Positions 5,226 to 13,865 of a stretch of DNA of 36,803 nucleotides are shown piece after piece. Under the pieces are notes generated by a model. That model ran no database searches, was not told the DNA's origin, and saw only the letters and a list, made by a program, of their open reading frames with translations. Every line of letters starts with the position of its first letter. Positions within the stretch are counted from its first letter, which is position 1. The DNA comes from a virus: positions 1 through 36,803 of IMG/VR virus record IMGVR_UViG_3300042876_000444. One strand, given 5' to 3'. The translations under genes were made by a program, and so were the position numbers.

Positions 5226-5879
5226 ATGCCCGACGCCCTTTTAACGCCGGAAGACGTGGCGACACCGATTGACGCCTTGAACCACCGCGAGAAGCGATTC
5301 GTCCATTCGTACCTCGCCGATGGACGTTTCTGCCTGTCGGCGGCCGTCGCCTACGCCTACCCCGATGTCCCGCCGGAGCGCCGGGCGACCGTAGGGAACC
5401 GCGTCAGGAGCCGGCCGCACGTCAGGGCCGCGATCGCCTACCTCTGCGACCAGTCCGTTGCCTCGCTCCGGGAGCGCATCGAGTACACGCTGGCCCGATC
5501 CTTGAGCCTCCAGGCCTTCTTCAACCCGCTCGACATCATCGACAAGCAAGGCTTCCTCCGCCCGGAGATCGACCGGGACAACCTGGGCGAAATGGCCACG
5601 CTCATCCAAAGCATTGACGCCAAGACCGGGACCGTGAAATTCGTCGACCGCCAGAAGGCCCTCGGGCAGCTCATGACGCTTATGGGATACGCGAGGGAAG
5701 CGCCGCCGCCGCGGGGCGATACCGTAGAAAACCACCTGCACGTCGGGGAAATGACCCCGGCCGTAGCCGAATTACTCGCCAAGATAATCAACGGAGGATC
5801 GCAGAGTGAACCGAAAGGAAGCGAATCTATCGTACAAGCTATTATTGGAACAAGCGCAGAAGGAGGGGTCGACCCATGA
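5226..5879 (+). CDS. terS: Terminase small subunit
   Basis: A 217-residue protein with AGGAG five bases before its ATG. Residues 18-70 (NHREKRFVHSYLADG...SAAVAYAYP...VGNRVRSRPHVRAAI) form the helix-turn-helix DNA-recognition domain of the Terminase_2 small-subunit family. A helical oligomerisation region follows (FFNPLDIIDKQGFLRPE, then DRQKALGQLMTLMGY), then a flexible tail. It selects the packaging site and activates the large subunit, whose GTG start lies inside its 3' end with a 74-base overlap. That overlap suggests translational coupling. Assignment is supported by the pair and by position. Confidence 0.85.
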   Translation: MPDALLTPEDVATPIDALNHREKRFVHSYLADGRFCLSAAVAYAYPDVPPERRATVGNRVRSRPHVRAAIAYLCDQSVASLRERIEYTLARSLSLQAFFNPLDIIDKQGFLRPEIDRDNLGEMATLIQSIDAKTGTVKFVDRQKALGQLMTLMGYAREAPPPRGDTVENHLHVGEMTPAVAELLAKIINGGSQSEPKGSESIVQAIIGTSAEGGVDP

Positions 5880-7320
5880 AGTCCTACGGACATTAACCCG
5901 GAACGACCCTTTCTTCCGCCTGGTCCACATCCTCCACCGGCCGGACGCGGACAACGATTGGGTCTATGAGCGATGCCGCGAGGTCCAGGAGAACCCCTGG
6001 GGATACCTCGACCTCTGGGCGCGCGAGCATTACAAATCGACGATCCTCACCTTCAACGGGACGATCGGCGACATCATCAACGACCCGAACGGGACGACGG
6101 CCATATTCTCTTTCAACCGGCCGATAGCCAAGGCATTCCTCCGCCAGATCAAGTACGAGCTCGAGACGAACGAGAGCCTTAAGGAACTTTTTCCCGAGAT
6201 CCTCTACCAGAACCCCAAGAAGGAATCGCCCAAATGGTCCGAGGACGAGGGGATCACGGTCAAGCGGACGAGCAATTCCAAGGAGGCGACCGTCGAGGCC
6301 TGGGGCCTGGTAGACGGGCAGCCAACCTCGAAGCACTTCAAATATCGCCGATACGACGACGTAGTCACCAAGGACACGGTATCAACGCCGGAAATGATAG
6401 CCAAGACGAACGATTCGATCCGGCTTTCCTACAACCTCGGGACGGTCGACGGCAAGCAGGGCTTCGTCGGGACCCGCTACCACTACGCGGATACCTACCA
6501 GATGCTCATAGACAACCAGACGGCCATCCTCCGGTTATATACGGCCACCGAAAACGGGAAGCTCGACGGCAAGCCCGTACTCTGGCCGGAGGAAATCCTG
6601 GCGAAGAAGGTACGGGACCAAGGCCCCTACGTTTCGGCCTGCCAGCTCTTCAACGACCCGGTTCAGCAGGACGCGCAGGGTTTCCGCGAGGAATGGCTCC
6701 GCTTCTGGAATGCCGACCGCTTCAACGGCTTGAACGTCTACATCCTCGTGGACCCGGCAAGCGAGAAGAAGCGCGGGTCGGATTACTCGGTTTTCTGGGT
6801 AGTAGGCCTGGGAGCCGACCGGAATCTCTACGTCCTCCGGATTATCAGGGACCGCCTGAACCTCGTGGAGCGCGCGAATATCCTTTTCAAGCTGCACCAG
6901 GACTACACCCCCGTCGCGGTCGGATACGAAAAGTATGGGCTCCAGGCCGACATCGAGCACATGAAAGACCGCATGACCCGAGACAATTACCGCTTTCCTA
7001 TCATAGAACTAGGTGGTCAGACGCCCAAGCCAGACCGGATCCGGAAGCTCTTGCCGCTCTTCAACCAGGGCCGGATTTTCCTTCCGAATACGGCTCCATA
7101 TACCCAATACGACAAGACGCCCGTGGACCTCGTCAAGATATTCATTCAGGACGAGTACAAGGCTTTCCCTTTCACGGCCCACGACGACATGCTCGACAGC
7201 CTGGCCCGCGTCCTCGAGGAGGACTTATGCGCCGTATACCCTCGAGGGGATCGCCACGACCCAATGAATTCCATGCGATCGAGGGAGCAAAAATACGATC
7301 CACTTGACCATGGCCTATAA
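5806..7320 (+). CDS. terL: Terminase large subunit (ATPase-nuclease)
   Basis: A 504-residue packaging motor. WAREHYKST at residues 71-79 is a deviant Walker A of the kind seen in phage terminases of this clade (H-x-K-S-T without the classic GxxGxGK). YRRYDDVVT near residue 185 is the Walker B region. The RNase H-like nuclease domain opens with VDPAS at Asp316, continues with GSDYSVF, and closes with HDDMLDS at Asp460/461, together forming the metal site. The start is GTG 5806 because GGAGG at 5792-5796 precedes it and no other start has a ribosome site. It pumps DNA into the procapsid through the connector encoded downstream. Confidence 0.92.
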   Translation: MNRKEANLSYKLLLEQAQKEGSTHEVLRTLTRNDPFFRLVHILHRPDADNDWVYERCREVQENPWGYLDLWAREHYKSTILTFNGTIGDIINDPNGTTAIFSFNRPIAKAFLRQIKYELETNESLKELFPEILYQNPKKESPKWSEDEGITVKRTSNSKEATVEAWGLVDGQPTSKHFKYRRYDDVVTKDTVSTPEMIAKTNDSIRLSYNLGTVDGKQGFVGTRYHYADTYQMLIDNQTAILRLYTATENGKLDGKPVLWPEEILAKKVRDQGPYVSACQLFNDPVQQDAQGFREEWLRFWNADRFNGLNVYILVDPASEKKRGSDYSVFWVVGLGADRNLYVLRIIRDRLNLVERANILFKLHQDYTPVAVGYEKYGLQADIEHMKDRMTRDNYRFPIIELGGQTPKPDRIRKLLPLFNQGRIFLPNTAPYTQYDKTPVDLVKIFIQDEYKAFPFTAHDDMLDSLARVLEEDLCAVYPRGDRHDPMNSMRSREQKYDPLDHGL

Positions 7321-7350
7321 AGGTGTATACTGGAATGAGCCGGGGGGCTT

Positions 7351-7884
7351 ATGGGTATTGGCGATTTTCTACAGGACGTGGCCTACTTCACGCTTTCGCC
7401 GATCCATGAGCTTGGTCATTGCCTGTTCGGATGGTTGTCCTTCAACCCGACGTTCATCACCGGGTGGACGACATCGGCAGTCTTCCGGGACGAGTTTTTC
7501 GTTTCCATCGGCGGAGTGCTTGGCGAGTGCCTTTTCTTGCTAGGCGTCGCCGAGCTGGTAGCGTGGAAGGCCAAGAAGAGGGCGACCTGGTGGGCAATCA
7601 CCGGGATCCTGGCCGTCCTGGTTTTCTTCGGGATACCCGGAGGAACCTCGGACATCGCCTTCGATAAGCATTTTGCGGGATCAACGGGCGTAGGTTGGGC
7701 AATCTACTACGTCGGTTTCGTGGCGACCATCGCCGCGGTCTTTTACAGGAGAGGGAGAATATGGGCGATCCGGCGACGGACCTCTCGAAACTCTCACCGA
7801 GCCAAATCCGCGTACAAGAGTTTGGGGTCAACCCCTGGCTCGTCGATCCCGTCGGCGAAGCATTCCGCGCCCTCTCGGGCTTAA
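7351..7884 (+). CDS. Membrane protein with HExxH zinc motif
   Basis: A 177-residue protein starting at ATG 7351. SPIHELGHCLFGW at residues 17-29 holds HELGH, the zinc motif of M50-type and related membrane metallopeptidases. Hydrophobic helices follow at about 48-68, 73-93 and 107-128. A GTSD motif lies between the second and third and may supply a further ligand. The last 40 residues are basic, serine-rich and overlap the next gene by 124 bases in another frame, so their sequence may be constrained only by that gene. Presence between terminase and connector genes is unusual. It may be a moron or may act in assembly or membrane remodelling, and proteolysis is not shown. Confidence 0.6.
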   Translation: MGIGDFLQDVAYFTLSPIHELGHCLFGWLSFNPTFITGWTTSAVFRDEFFVSIGGVLGECLFLLGVAELVAWKAKKRATWWAITGILAVLVFFGIPGGTSDIAFDKHFAGSTGVGWAIYYVGFVATIAAVFYRRGRIWAIRRRTSRNSHRAKSAYKSLGSTPGSSIPSAKHSAPSRA

Positions 7885-8522
7885 TCAAGAAACTACCTAC
7901 CAAGAAATCCGACTCCCGCACGGACCGCCTTTACGACCTCGCCAACGCCTACCAAGCAGCCATCAAGTCCGGCGACCCGGAAAATATCCGCAAATTCGAG
8001 AAGACCCTCAGCCAGCGCGACCTCGTCGCGGCCATAGACTTCGCCGCCAAGAATGGCATGCTGTCCCAGGCGGAGAAGGACAAGGCCTACGCCGCCATGG
8101 GAACCAAGCCCGCGGCCGGACAGCTTGGATTCCTGGGCGTGACCCAGGCGGAGAACCCCGAGCCCTCCAAGCCAGTGACCTTCGGGGACCAGCCGATCGG
8201 CACCGAGCCCGCGGCGAACGCCTCTCCCGAGGGGAAGGGCTTCGACTTCAAGACCGACGAGAATGGAAAGGCCCCTGCCCGCTTCGAGTACCAAGACAAG
8301 GACCACCGCACCGAGCAGCCGGGCCTCAAGCCCATACAGACCATGCTTGCCAAGGCCGGGGCTTATGCCGCCGGCGCCAATTCTTCCCCCGACGGATACT
8401 TCGGTGACGACACTCTCGCCGCCGTGAAGGCCTTCCAGGCCCAGAACGGACTCGACCCTACGGGCGCCCTCGATGAGGAAACGCTTAACCGCCTCAAGCT
8501 CAAATCAGAGCGGGGCCGGTGA
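7761..8522 (+). CDS. Peptidoglycan-binding virion or assembly protein
   Basis: A 253-residue protein. I start it at ATG 7761 because AGGAGAGGGAGA lies just upstream. Residues 60-110 are helical. About 120-180 is a low-complexity linker rich in P, G and E. Residues 191-247 form a peptidoglycan-binding type 1 domain (LKPIQTMLAKAGAY..., PDGYFGDDTLAAVKAFQ, then TGALDEETLNRL). No catalytic domain is visible, so it is not by itself a lysin. Encoded directly before the connector with a GTGA overlap, it may be a virion-associated protein that anchors the particle or its ejection apparatus at the cell wall. Confidence 0.6.
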   Translation: MGDPATDLSKLSPSQIRVQEFGVNPWLVDPVGEAFRALSGLIKKLPTKKSDSRTDRLYDLANAYQAAIKSGDPENIRKFEKTLSQRDLVAAIDFAAKNGMLSQAEKDKAYAAMGTKPAAGQLGFLGVTQAENPEPSKPVTFGDQPIGTEPAANASPEGKGFDFKTDENGKAPARFEYQDKDHRTEQPGLKPIQTMLAKAGAYAAGANSSPDGYFGDDTLAAVKAFQAQNGLDPTGALDEETLNRLKLKSERGR

Positions 8523-10204
8523 AAGCAGAAGCAAGACCCGAAAACCGATCCATCCAAGACGAGAAGCTCAAGGAAGACCTCAAGCAGCAACTTGAGCAAC
8601 TCCGCACCGTCCGCCAGCCGTGGGAAGGCCTCATCAAGGAATGCATGGAGTACGCCCTCCCCCGCCGCTCGACATGGGACGACGCGGAGACCGAGGGGAA
8701 TAAGCCCTCCAGGCGCCTCTACAACACCGAGGCCATCAAGTACCTGGGGCTCCAGTCCAAGGGCTTCCAGGGCTACATGATCCCCCGGAATTCCACCTGG
8801 TTCAAGCTTAGAATCGCGGGAAAAGAAAAGACCCCGATAGGCGCGCAACGCTGGCTCGAGGAAGTCGAGCGCATCATGTACGGCGCCTTTTCCATGTCCA
8901 ATTTCTACGACGCCATGAGCGAATTCATCCCGGACTCGGGATGCTCCGGGACGGCCGTGGTCTATATCGGCGAGGGAGAGGGTGGAAAAATCCAGTTTTC
9001 CCCGCGCCATCCCTTCGAGTCCTTCATCGCCCAGGACGAAAACGGCGAGGTCGACACCCTCTTCCGCGAATTCCGCATGACAAGGCGGGCCATGATTTCC
9101 CAATTCGGGGAGAGCTCCGTCTACCAAAACGTCAAGCTGGGAGCGGAAAAGAACCCCTACGAGAAAGTCCGGATCCTCCACGCTGTCATGCCCCGCGGAT
9201 CGGCAGGAAAGGCCGCGGGATCCAAGAGATTCGCGTCCTACTACCTCGACCTCGAGAACTCGCACATGCTCCGGACGGGCGGATACGACGAATTCCCCTA
9301 CCTGGTATGGCGCCCGACACGCAATTCATACGAGACCTATGGGCGCAGCGCGACCATGGACGCCCTGCCCGACATCAAGATGCTGAACCAAATGGCGAGG
9401 ACGACCATCAACCTGGCCCAGATGATATCCGACCCGCCCCTGAATATCCCAGAGTCCATGAAGGGCTTCGAGCAGATCGTCCCGCACGGCTACAACTACA
9501 ACGCGGCCGGACAGAAGATCGAGCCCGTCGTCCTGGGGCAGAACTACCCGATCAGCCTGGACGCCGTGAACCGGCAGTCCCAGCTCGTCAAGGACTCCTT
9601 CAACGTCGACTTTTATCTCCTCTTGTCCCAGGCCCAGCAGTCCGGGCATGAGAAGACTGTCCGCGAGGTCATCGAGCTCCAGGGAGAGAAGGCCGCGATC
9701 CTGGGCGTGACGATCAACAGCTTCGAGTCCGAGGTCCTCCAGCCCTGCATCCAGCGCATGTTCGCCATCCTCCAGCGCCGGGGAGAAATCCCGCCCATCC
9801 CGCAGGATCTCCAGGCGGTTGGCGGACGCATCGAGATCGACTACGTCGGCCCGATGGCCCAGGCGCAGAAGAAATACTACCAGACGCAGGGCGTGACCCA
9901 AGCCCTGAATGTCTTCCTGCCCGTGGCCCAGGCCATCCCGTCGATGATGGACCGGATCAACCCCGACGAGCTGGGGAAGGCCATCCTGGACGGCTTATCG
10001 ATGCCCGCGATCATCCAGCGCGACGACCAGGAGGTCGAGCAGGTAAGGAAAGCCGTGGCGGCCCAGCAACAGCAGATGATGCAGCAGCAGATGGGCATGG
10101 AGCAGGAGAAGACCATCGCGGCCAACGTGGACAAGCTTAACCAGCAGGTCCAGCCCGGATCACTCCTCGAGTCCATGGGTAAGGCCGCCGGAGGCAAGCG
10201 ATGA
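8519..10204 (+). CDS. Head-to-tail connector (portal) protein
   Basis: A 561-residue portal of the podoviral Head-tail connector family. The N-terminus has the recurring pattern EQLRTVRQPWEGLIKECMEYALPRR, then RLYNTEAIKYLGLQSKGFQGYMIPRNSTWFKL. The centre holds DSGCSGTAVVYIGEG and PYLVWRPTRNSYETYGRSATMDALPDIK in pieces typical of the clip/stem region. The C-terminus is glutamine- and methionine-rich (about residues 510-535). It forms the dodecameric ring at the packaging vertex and joins the tail. The start GTG 8519 overlaps the upstream stop by GTGA. Size is close to T7 gp8. Assignment is strong. Confidence 0.88.
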   Translation: MKAEARPENRSIQDEKLKEDLKQQLEQLRTVRQPWEGLIKECMEYALPRRSTWDDAETEGNKPSRRLYNTEAIKYLGLQSKGFQGYMIPRNSTWFKLRIAGKEKTPIGAQRWLEEVERIMYGAFSMSNFYDAMSEFIPDSGCSGTAVVYIGEGEGGKIQFSPRHPFESFIAQDENGEVDTLFREFRMTRRAMISQFGESSVYQNVKLGAEKNPYEKVRILHAVMPRGSAGKAAGSKRFASYYLDLENSHMLRTGGYDEFPYLVWRPTRNSYETYGRSATMDALPDIKMLNQMARTTINLAQMISDPPLNIPESMKGFEQIVPHGYNYNAAGQKIEPVVLGQNYPISLDAVNRQSQLVKDSFNVDFYLLLSQAQQSGHEKTVREVIELQGEKAAILGVTINSFESEVLQPCIQRMFAILQRRGEIPPIPQDLQAVGGRIEIDYVGPMAQAQKKYYQTQGVTQALNVFLPVAQAIPSMMDRINPDELGKAILDGLSMPAIIQRDDQEVEQVRKAVAAQQQQMMQQQMGMEQEKTIAANVDKLNQQVQPGSLLESMGKAAGGKR

Positions 10205-10515
10205 ACCCCGCCATTGCATGGCTTAAGGACAAGCACCCCGACGAGCAGATGGCGGAGATCCAGCGCCGTTTCCGCATAGTTTTCGATGGCATCGATGGCA
10301 CGTTCGTCCTGGCCGTCCTCCTGGACGACCTGGGATTCTGGCGGAACGCCGATTCCCCCGGGACGATGGAGCTCAAGAACTTCGGCACTTTTCTTTTAAG
10401 GGACAGGCTAGGGATGCGCGACTTGGTCGACGTTACCCAGGCCCTCCTCACGACAGAACCCAAGGAGATACCGCATGGACGCACAGACCGCGCCGACGAA
10501 CCCGACATCGGATAA
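10201..10515 (+). CDS. Bbp19-like small phage protein
   Basis: A 104-residue protein in an ATGA overlap with the connector gene. The core FRIVFDGIDGTFVLAVLLDDLGFWR, followed by MELKNFGTFLLRDRLG, matches the pattern of the small Bbp19-type proteins that follow the connector in Bordetella BPP-1-like podoviruses. It has helices and no membrane segment. The last 14 codons overlap the scaffold gene start. Its biochemical role in those phages is not known to me. Position suggests morphogenesis. Confidence 0.55.
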   Translation: MNPAIAWLKDKHPDEQMAEIQRRFRIVFDGIDGTFVLAVLLDDLGFWRNADSPGTMELKNFGTFLLRDRLGMRDLVDVTQALLTTEPKEIPHGRTDRADEPDIG

Positions 10516-11362
10516 TTCGCCCGCGCCCGCGCTTACGGAGGGGAGCACCGGAGGCTTCCTGGACGGAGTAATGTCAGCCAATTCCGGCGATGGTGGGAAG
10601 GAGACCCCCGCGCAGACGACCCCGGCCCAAGGCCAGGGAAGCGAGCCCGAGAAGACCCAGGCCACCGCCCAGCCCGCGACGCCGTTGGCGACCGCGGAGG
10701 GCAAGGGCGACATACCCGCATGGACGAAGCAGCTCAAGGCCGACCTCCAGGGCAACGCGAGCCTGACCAAATTCCGGGATATCTCGGAAATCGGGAAGGC
10801 ATATCTCGAGCTCGAAGGCAAGCTAGGGTCCGCCATCATCCCGCCGGCGAAAGACGCCCCCCAAGAGGCATGGGACGCATTCCATCAGAAGATGGGACGG
10901 CCCAAAACCCCACAAGACTATTCCCTGGAAGCACCGAAAGACCTTCCCAAGGGGATGAACTACACGACCGAATCCACGAAGGAATTCCGCGAGCTGGTAT
11001 TCTCGCTTGGCCTGTCCCAGGACCAAGCCTCGAAGCTGCATTCCTCCATGCTCCAGGCGTCGATTCAGGCGACCGCGGCCCAAACCGCGGCCCGCGCGAG
11101 CGAAGCCAAGGCATGTGAGGCGGCCCTCCGCGAGGAGTACGGGGACAAGTACCCCAAGAGGATCGAGAACATCCGGCGCGCTGTCACCACCTTCGGGGAC
11201 AAGGAAATCATCAAGAAGATCAGCGAGCGCGGGCTGGACTGCGACGTGGGCTTCATGAAATTCCTGTCGGCCGTGGGCGAAGAACTCCGCGAGGACTCCC
11301 TCGTCGGCGCGAACGCCGCAGGATCATCCACCGAAAAAGGCTTTGCGTTCCCGGGAATATAA
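10475..11362 (+). CDS. Capsid assembly scaffolding protein
   Basis: A 295-residue protein with AAGGAG before ATG 10475. The N-terminal 75 residues are disordered, rich in P, A, T, G and Q. A folded helical part begins around WTKQLKADLQGN, followed by IPPAKDAPQEAWDAFHQKMGRPKTPQDYSLE, a signature common to podoviral scaffolds. Long helices at about 180-275 would form the coiled rod. It sits directly before the major capsid gene, the usual place, and would direct procapsid assembly before being expelled. The overlap with the Bbp19-like gene is 41 bases. Confidence 0.8.
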   Translation: MDAQTAPTNPTSDNSPAPALTEGSTGGFLDGVMSANSGDGGKETPAQTTPAQGQGSEPEKTQATAQPATPLATAEGKGDIPAWTKQLKADLQGNASLTKFRDISEIGKAYLELEGKLGSAIIPPAKDAPQEAWDAFHQKMGRPKTPQDYSLEAPKDLPKGMNYTTESTKEFRELVFSLGLSQDQASKLHSSMLQASIQATAAQTAARASEAKACEAALREEYGDKYPKRIENIRRAVTTFGDKEIIKKISERGLDCDVGFMKFLSAVGEELREDSLVGANAAGSSTEKGFAFPGI

Positions 11363-11377
11363 AACCGGAGGCCTTCA

Positions 11378-12349
11378 ATGGCCACCCTTAACGCGATAGA
11401 CCAGCTCTCCCCCCTCGAGGTAGCGCGCCGCCAGGCCAATGGCGAGACGCGCAAGATCATCGAGGCTTTGTCCGAGACCAATGAAATCCTCATTGACGCC
11501 CCGATCCTCGAGGCCAATGACGGAACCGTCAACAACACCACCGTCCGGACCGTCATCCCTTCGGGAACCAGGCGTCTGTACAATGAGGACATCCTCAGCC
11601 ACGCCTCGAAGACCAAGCTGATCCAGGACTACATCGAAATGCTGGAGGACTACTCCGACGTGGACGCCGACTTGGCCGACCACGCCCCCAGCCGCGACGC
11701 CCTCCTCCAGTCCGAGTCCGAGGCGTTCCTCCAGGGCATGGGCCAGACCCAGGCCGACGACATCGTCTACGGCAACCGGGCCGCGGATCCCGCGCAGATC
11801 ACCGGTTTTCAGCCCAGGTACAACGCCCTGGCCTCCGGATCCGTCGTGGCCCCGGCAACCGCCGCGTCCTCGAACGGCACGAGCCTTTGGATGGTCAAAT
11901 GGGGTCCCCAGACCTGCCACTTGATCTACCCCCGCGGCCGCAGCTCCGACCTGGGAATCAAGAGGGAATTCGTCGGCAAGGTCCACGCCCCGACCTCGAA
12001 CGGCAAGCACCCGGTCTACGAGACCTTCTTCTCCACCCACTTCGGTCTGGCGGTCAAGGACCCGCGCGCCGTGAAGCGCGTCGCCAACATCAAGACCGAC
12101 GGAACCGCGTCCGGCGAAGAGATCGTCAAGCGCATCCTGGCCCTCAAGAATTCCTTCCCCGCGGGGCAGGGAAACATCGTCCTCTACGCCAACAGCATCG
12201 TGAAGACCGCGATCGAGGAATACCTCCTGGGACGCGCGAACGTGAACTACACCGTCGACGACCCGTGGGGCCGCCCGACGACCCAGGTGTTCCAGATGCG
12301 CCTCCGCCAGGTGGACGCCATCATCAACACCGAAACGATCCTCAGCTAG
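11378..12349 (+). CDS. Major capsid protein
   Basis: A 323-residue coat protein, beginning at ATG 11378 after a GGAGG site. The order of segments fits the HK97-like coat group found in BPP-1-type podoviruses (Bbp17-like): an N-terminal arm (ARRQANGETRKIIEALSETN), an extended strand with TVRTVIPSGTRRLYN, a spine helix with DADLADHAPSRDALLQSESEAFLQG, an IVYGNRAADPAQITGF segment, and a C-terminal LRQVDAIINTETILS. Strong codon bias toward GC-ending codons agrees with high expression. A terminator-like hairpin lies 17 bases after the stop. No protease is encoded nearby, so maturation is probably scaffold-driven. Confidence 0.88.
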   Translation: MATLNAIDQLSPLEVARRQANGETRKIIEALSETNEILIDAPILEANDGTVNNTTVRTVIPSGTRRLYNEDILSHASKTKLIQDYIEMLEDYSDVDADLADHAPSRDALLQSESEAFLQGMGQTQADDIVYGNRAADPAQITGFQPRYNALASGSVVAPATAASSNGTSLWMVKWGPQTCHLIYPRGRSSDLGIKREFVGKVHAPTSNGKHPVYETFFSTHFGLAVKDPRAVKRVANIKTDGTASGEEIVKRILALKNSFPAGQGNIVLYANSIVKTAIEEYLLGRANVNYTVDDPWGRPTTQVFQMRLRQVDAIINTETILS

Positions 12350-12365
12350 GCAGACCCGAGCCTGC

Positions 12366-12391
12366 CCGGCCCCGTATGGGGCCGGTTATTT
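12366..12391 (+). terminator. Terminator-like hairpin after the capsid gene
   Basis: CCGGCCCC (12366-12373) and GGGGCCGG (12378-12385) pair perfectly around GTAT, followed by TTATTT. The short T-rich tract suggests partial termination, which would lower transcription of later genes relative to the capsid gene. Confidence 0.65.
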
Positions 12392-12408
12392 CCATTAGGA
12401 GTAAAGAC

Positions 12409-12825
12409 ATGATGCCTTTCGATAGTAAACACGTTATGAGCGAGGCGCAGTCCTTCGCCAGCGCCGCCGGCGACGTGATCTCCACCAACGTCATCAATCT
12501 CGGAACGGGAGCGGACAACGGCGACGGCGCCGAACTCTTCTGGGAGGTATGGATTTCCACCCTCATGGCGGGAACCGCGGGCTCGACCCTGACGATCACC
12601 CTCCAGGACTGCGCCACCGAAGGCGGGACCTACCGCACCGTCCTGGCTACCAGGGCCTTCGCCATCGCTGACGTGATCGCCAGCAAGGACAAGCCCTTCC
12701 TCCGCGTCGGCCTTCCCGGCGGAGTCCAGGGCGTCCGCCAGTTCGTCCGGACCCTCTTCACCATCGGCACGCAGACCTGCTCTGCCGGCGCCGCCACCTC
12801 CGCCCTCACCGCGAAGGCCGCGTAG
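12409..12825 (+). CDS. Capsid decoration protein (Bbp16-like)
   Basis: A 138-residue protein starting at ATG 12409 with TTAGGAG at 12395-12401. The upstream in-frame extension is rejected because it runs through the capsid gene. The motif FDSKHVMSEAQSF followed by STNVINLGTGADNGDGAELFWEVWI and LTITLQDCATEGGTYRT is that of small beta-rich Bbp16-type proteins encoded right after the coat gene in BPP-1-like phages. These are taken to be head-decoration or cement proteins. The fold is predicted all-beta with no membrane segment. Confidence 0.65.
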   Translation: MMPFDSKHVMSEAQSFASAAGDVISTNVINLGTGADNGDGAELFWEVWISTLMAGTAGSTLTITLQDCATEGGTYRTVLATRAFAIADVIASKDKPFLRVGLPGGVQGVRQFVRTLFTIGTQTCSAGAATSALTAKAA

Positions 12826-13094
12826 TGGCCGCGGACAACAAGTCGCTGTCCGCCAAGGACTACGAGGACGCGCAGAAGCTCCCCGCGGGGTTCGAGGAAC
12901 CCACCATTGCCCGCCCGGACATGATTCAGACGGACGAGGGCATCAAGAAGGCCGACGAGAAGGCCCAGCCGAAAGAGGGCCAGTGGGTCAAGGCGACCTG
13001 CAAAACCCTCTACCAGGACGTGCTTTTCTACGCCGACGCCAAGCTCTTCATTCCGGAGGGCCAGGACGTTCCCCCGAACTTCACGCCCATGTAA
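12825..13094 (+). CDS. Small head protein, unknown (89 aa)
   Basis: An 89-residue acidic/lysine-rich protein starting at GTG 12825, sharing one base with the preceding stop. The first half is helical and charged (SLSAKDYEDAQKLPAG), and the second half has strands with VLFYADAKLFIPEGQDVP. It stands between the decoration and tail-tube genes, so a minor structural role is likely. A perfect GC-rich hairpin follows nine bases after the stop. No family recognised. Confidence 0.55.
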   Translation: MAADNKSLSAKDYEDAQKLPAGFEEPTIARPDMIQTDEGIKKADEKAQPKEGQWVKATCKTLYQDVLFYADAKLFIPEGQDVPPNFTPM

Positions 13095-13102
13095 CCCAAG
13101 CC

Positions 13103-13128
13103 GCCGGGGGCACCGCGCCCCCGGCTTT
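13103..13128 (+). terminator. Terminator-like hairpin between head and tail genes
   Basis: GCCGGGGGC (13103-13111) pairs with GCCCCCGGC (13117-13125) around ACCGC, followed by TTT. It separates the head-decoration block from the tail genes. The T-run is short, so termination is probably partial. Confidence 0.6.
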
Positions 13129-13142
13129 CCTGGAGGAGAATC

Positions 13143-13865
13143 GTGACCGACCTTGAAATAGCGAACGCGGCCCTCGACCGCTTGGGGTCCCGGACCATCA
13201 CCAGCTTCGCGGACGCCACGCACCCCCATGCCGCCATGGTCGGCCGATTCATCACGCAGTACCGCGGCGAGATCCTCCGCCTCATCCCCTGGCCCGTCGC
13301 CCTTAAGGACGTGGCCCTGGTATCCCTGGACGCCACCGCATCCGCTTGGGTCGGGAGTACCGCCTATGCCGTCGGGGCCATACGCGTCAATGGCGGGAAC
13401 ATCTACGCCTGCATCACCGCTGGCACGAGCAACGCGACAGGAGGCCCGACGACCGCCGCGGCCGACATCACCGACGGGACCGTCCACTGGCGCTATCTCC
13501 GCGCCCTCGGGACCAATTTGTCGGCCTATAGCTACCGATACGCAGTCCCGGCCGACAATCTCCGGATCAAATCCGTCGGGGACGGAGCGCCGTACCAGAT
13601 GGCCTTCGGGATAATCTACTCGGACGAGGACGCCCCCCGCCTGGTCTACGTCCATACCCTCGACTACACCCTTTTCGACCCGATCATGACCGACGCCCTC
13701 GTCCTCCGCCTGGCCGCTGGTATCGCCAAGACCGTGACCGGCGAGGCCCGTCAGGATCTCATGCAGGAATTCCAGTCCATCATCGGCCTGGCCCTCGTGG
13801 CTGCCGTATCCGAGGCCTCCGAGCGCCCGGTCAACCCGGGATTATGGACGGAAAACAATGCCTGA
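13143..13865 (+). CDS. Tail tubular protein A
   Basis: A 240-residue protein starting at GTG 13143 behind GGAGGAG (13132-13138). The N-terminus (LEIANAALDRLGSRTITSFADATHPHA) and the C-terminal helix set (ALVLRLAAGIAKTVTGEARQ) are the signature of T7 gp11-type adaptor proteins, which form a ring below the connector. A separate beta module at about 66-120 (AYAVGAIRVNGGNIYACITAG) interrupts the fold, an insert often seen in related phages that may face outward. The stop overlaps the next gene by eight bases. Confidence 0.85.
   Translation: MTDLEIANAALDRLGSRTITSFADATHPHAAMVGRFITQYRGEILRLIPWPVALKDVALVSLDATASAWVGSTAYAVGAIRVNGGNIYACITAGTSNATGGPTTAAADITDGTVHWRYLRALGTNLSAYSYRYAVPADNLRIKSVGDGAPYQMAFGIIYSDEDAPRLVYVHTLDYTLFDPIMTDALVLRLAAGIAKTVTGEARQDLMQEFQSIIGLALVAAVSEASERPVNPGLWTENNA

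Noticed and set aside
7304-7543. Alternative 79-codon ORF after the terminase
   Set aside because: It overlaps the membrane protein in another frame, its protein turns into serine/arginine-rich shadow sequence, and no ribosome site supports it.
11887-12408. In-frame upstream extension of the decoration protein
   Set aside because: It runs through the capsid gene in another frame and encodes arginine/proline-rich shadow sequence. ATG 12409 has a clear ribosome site.
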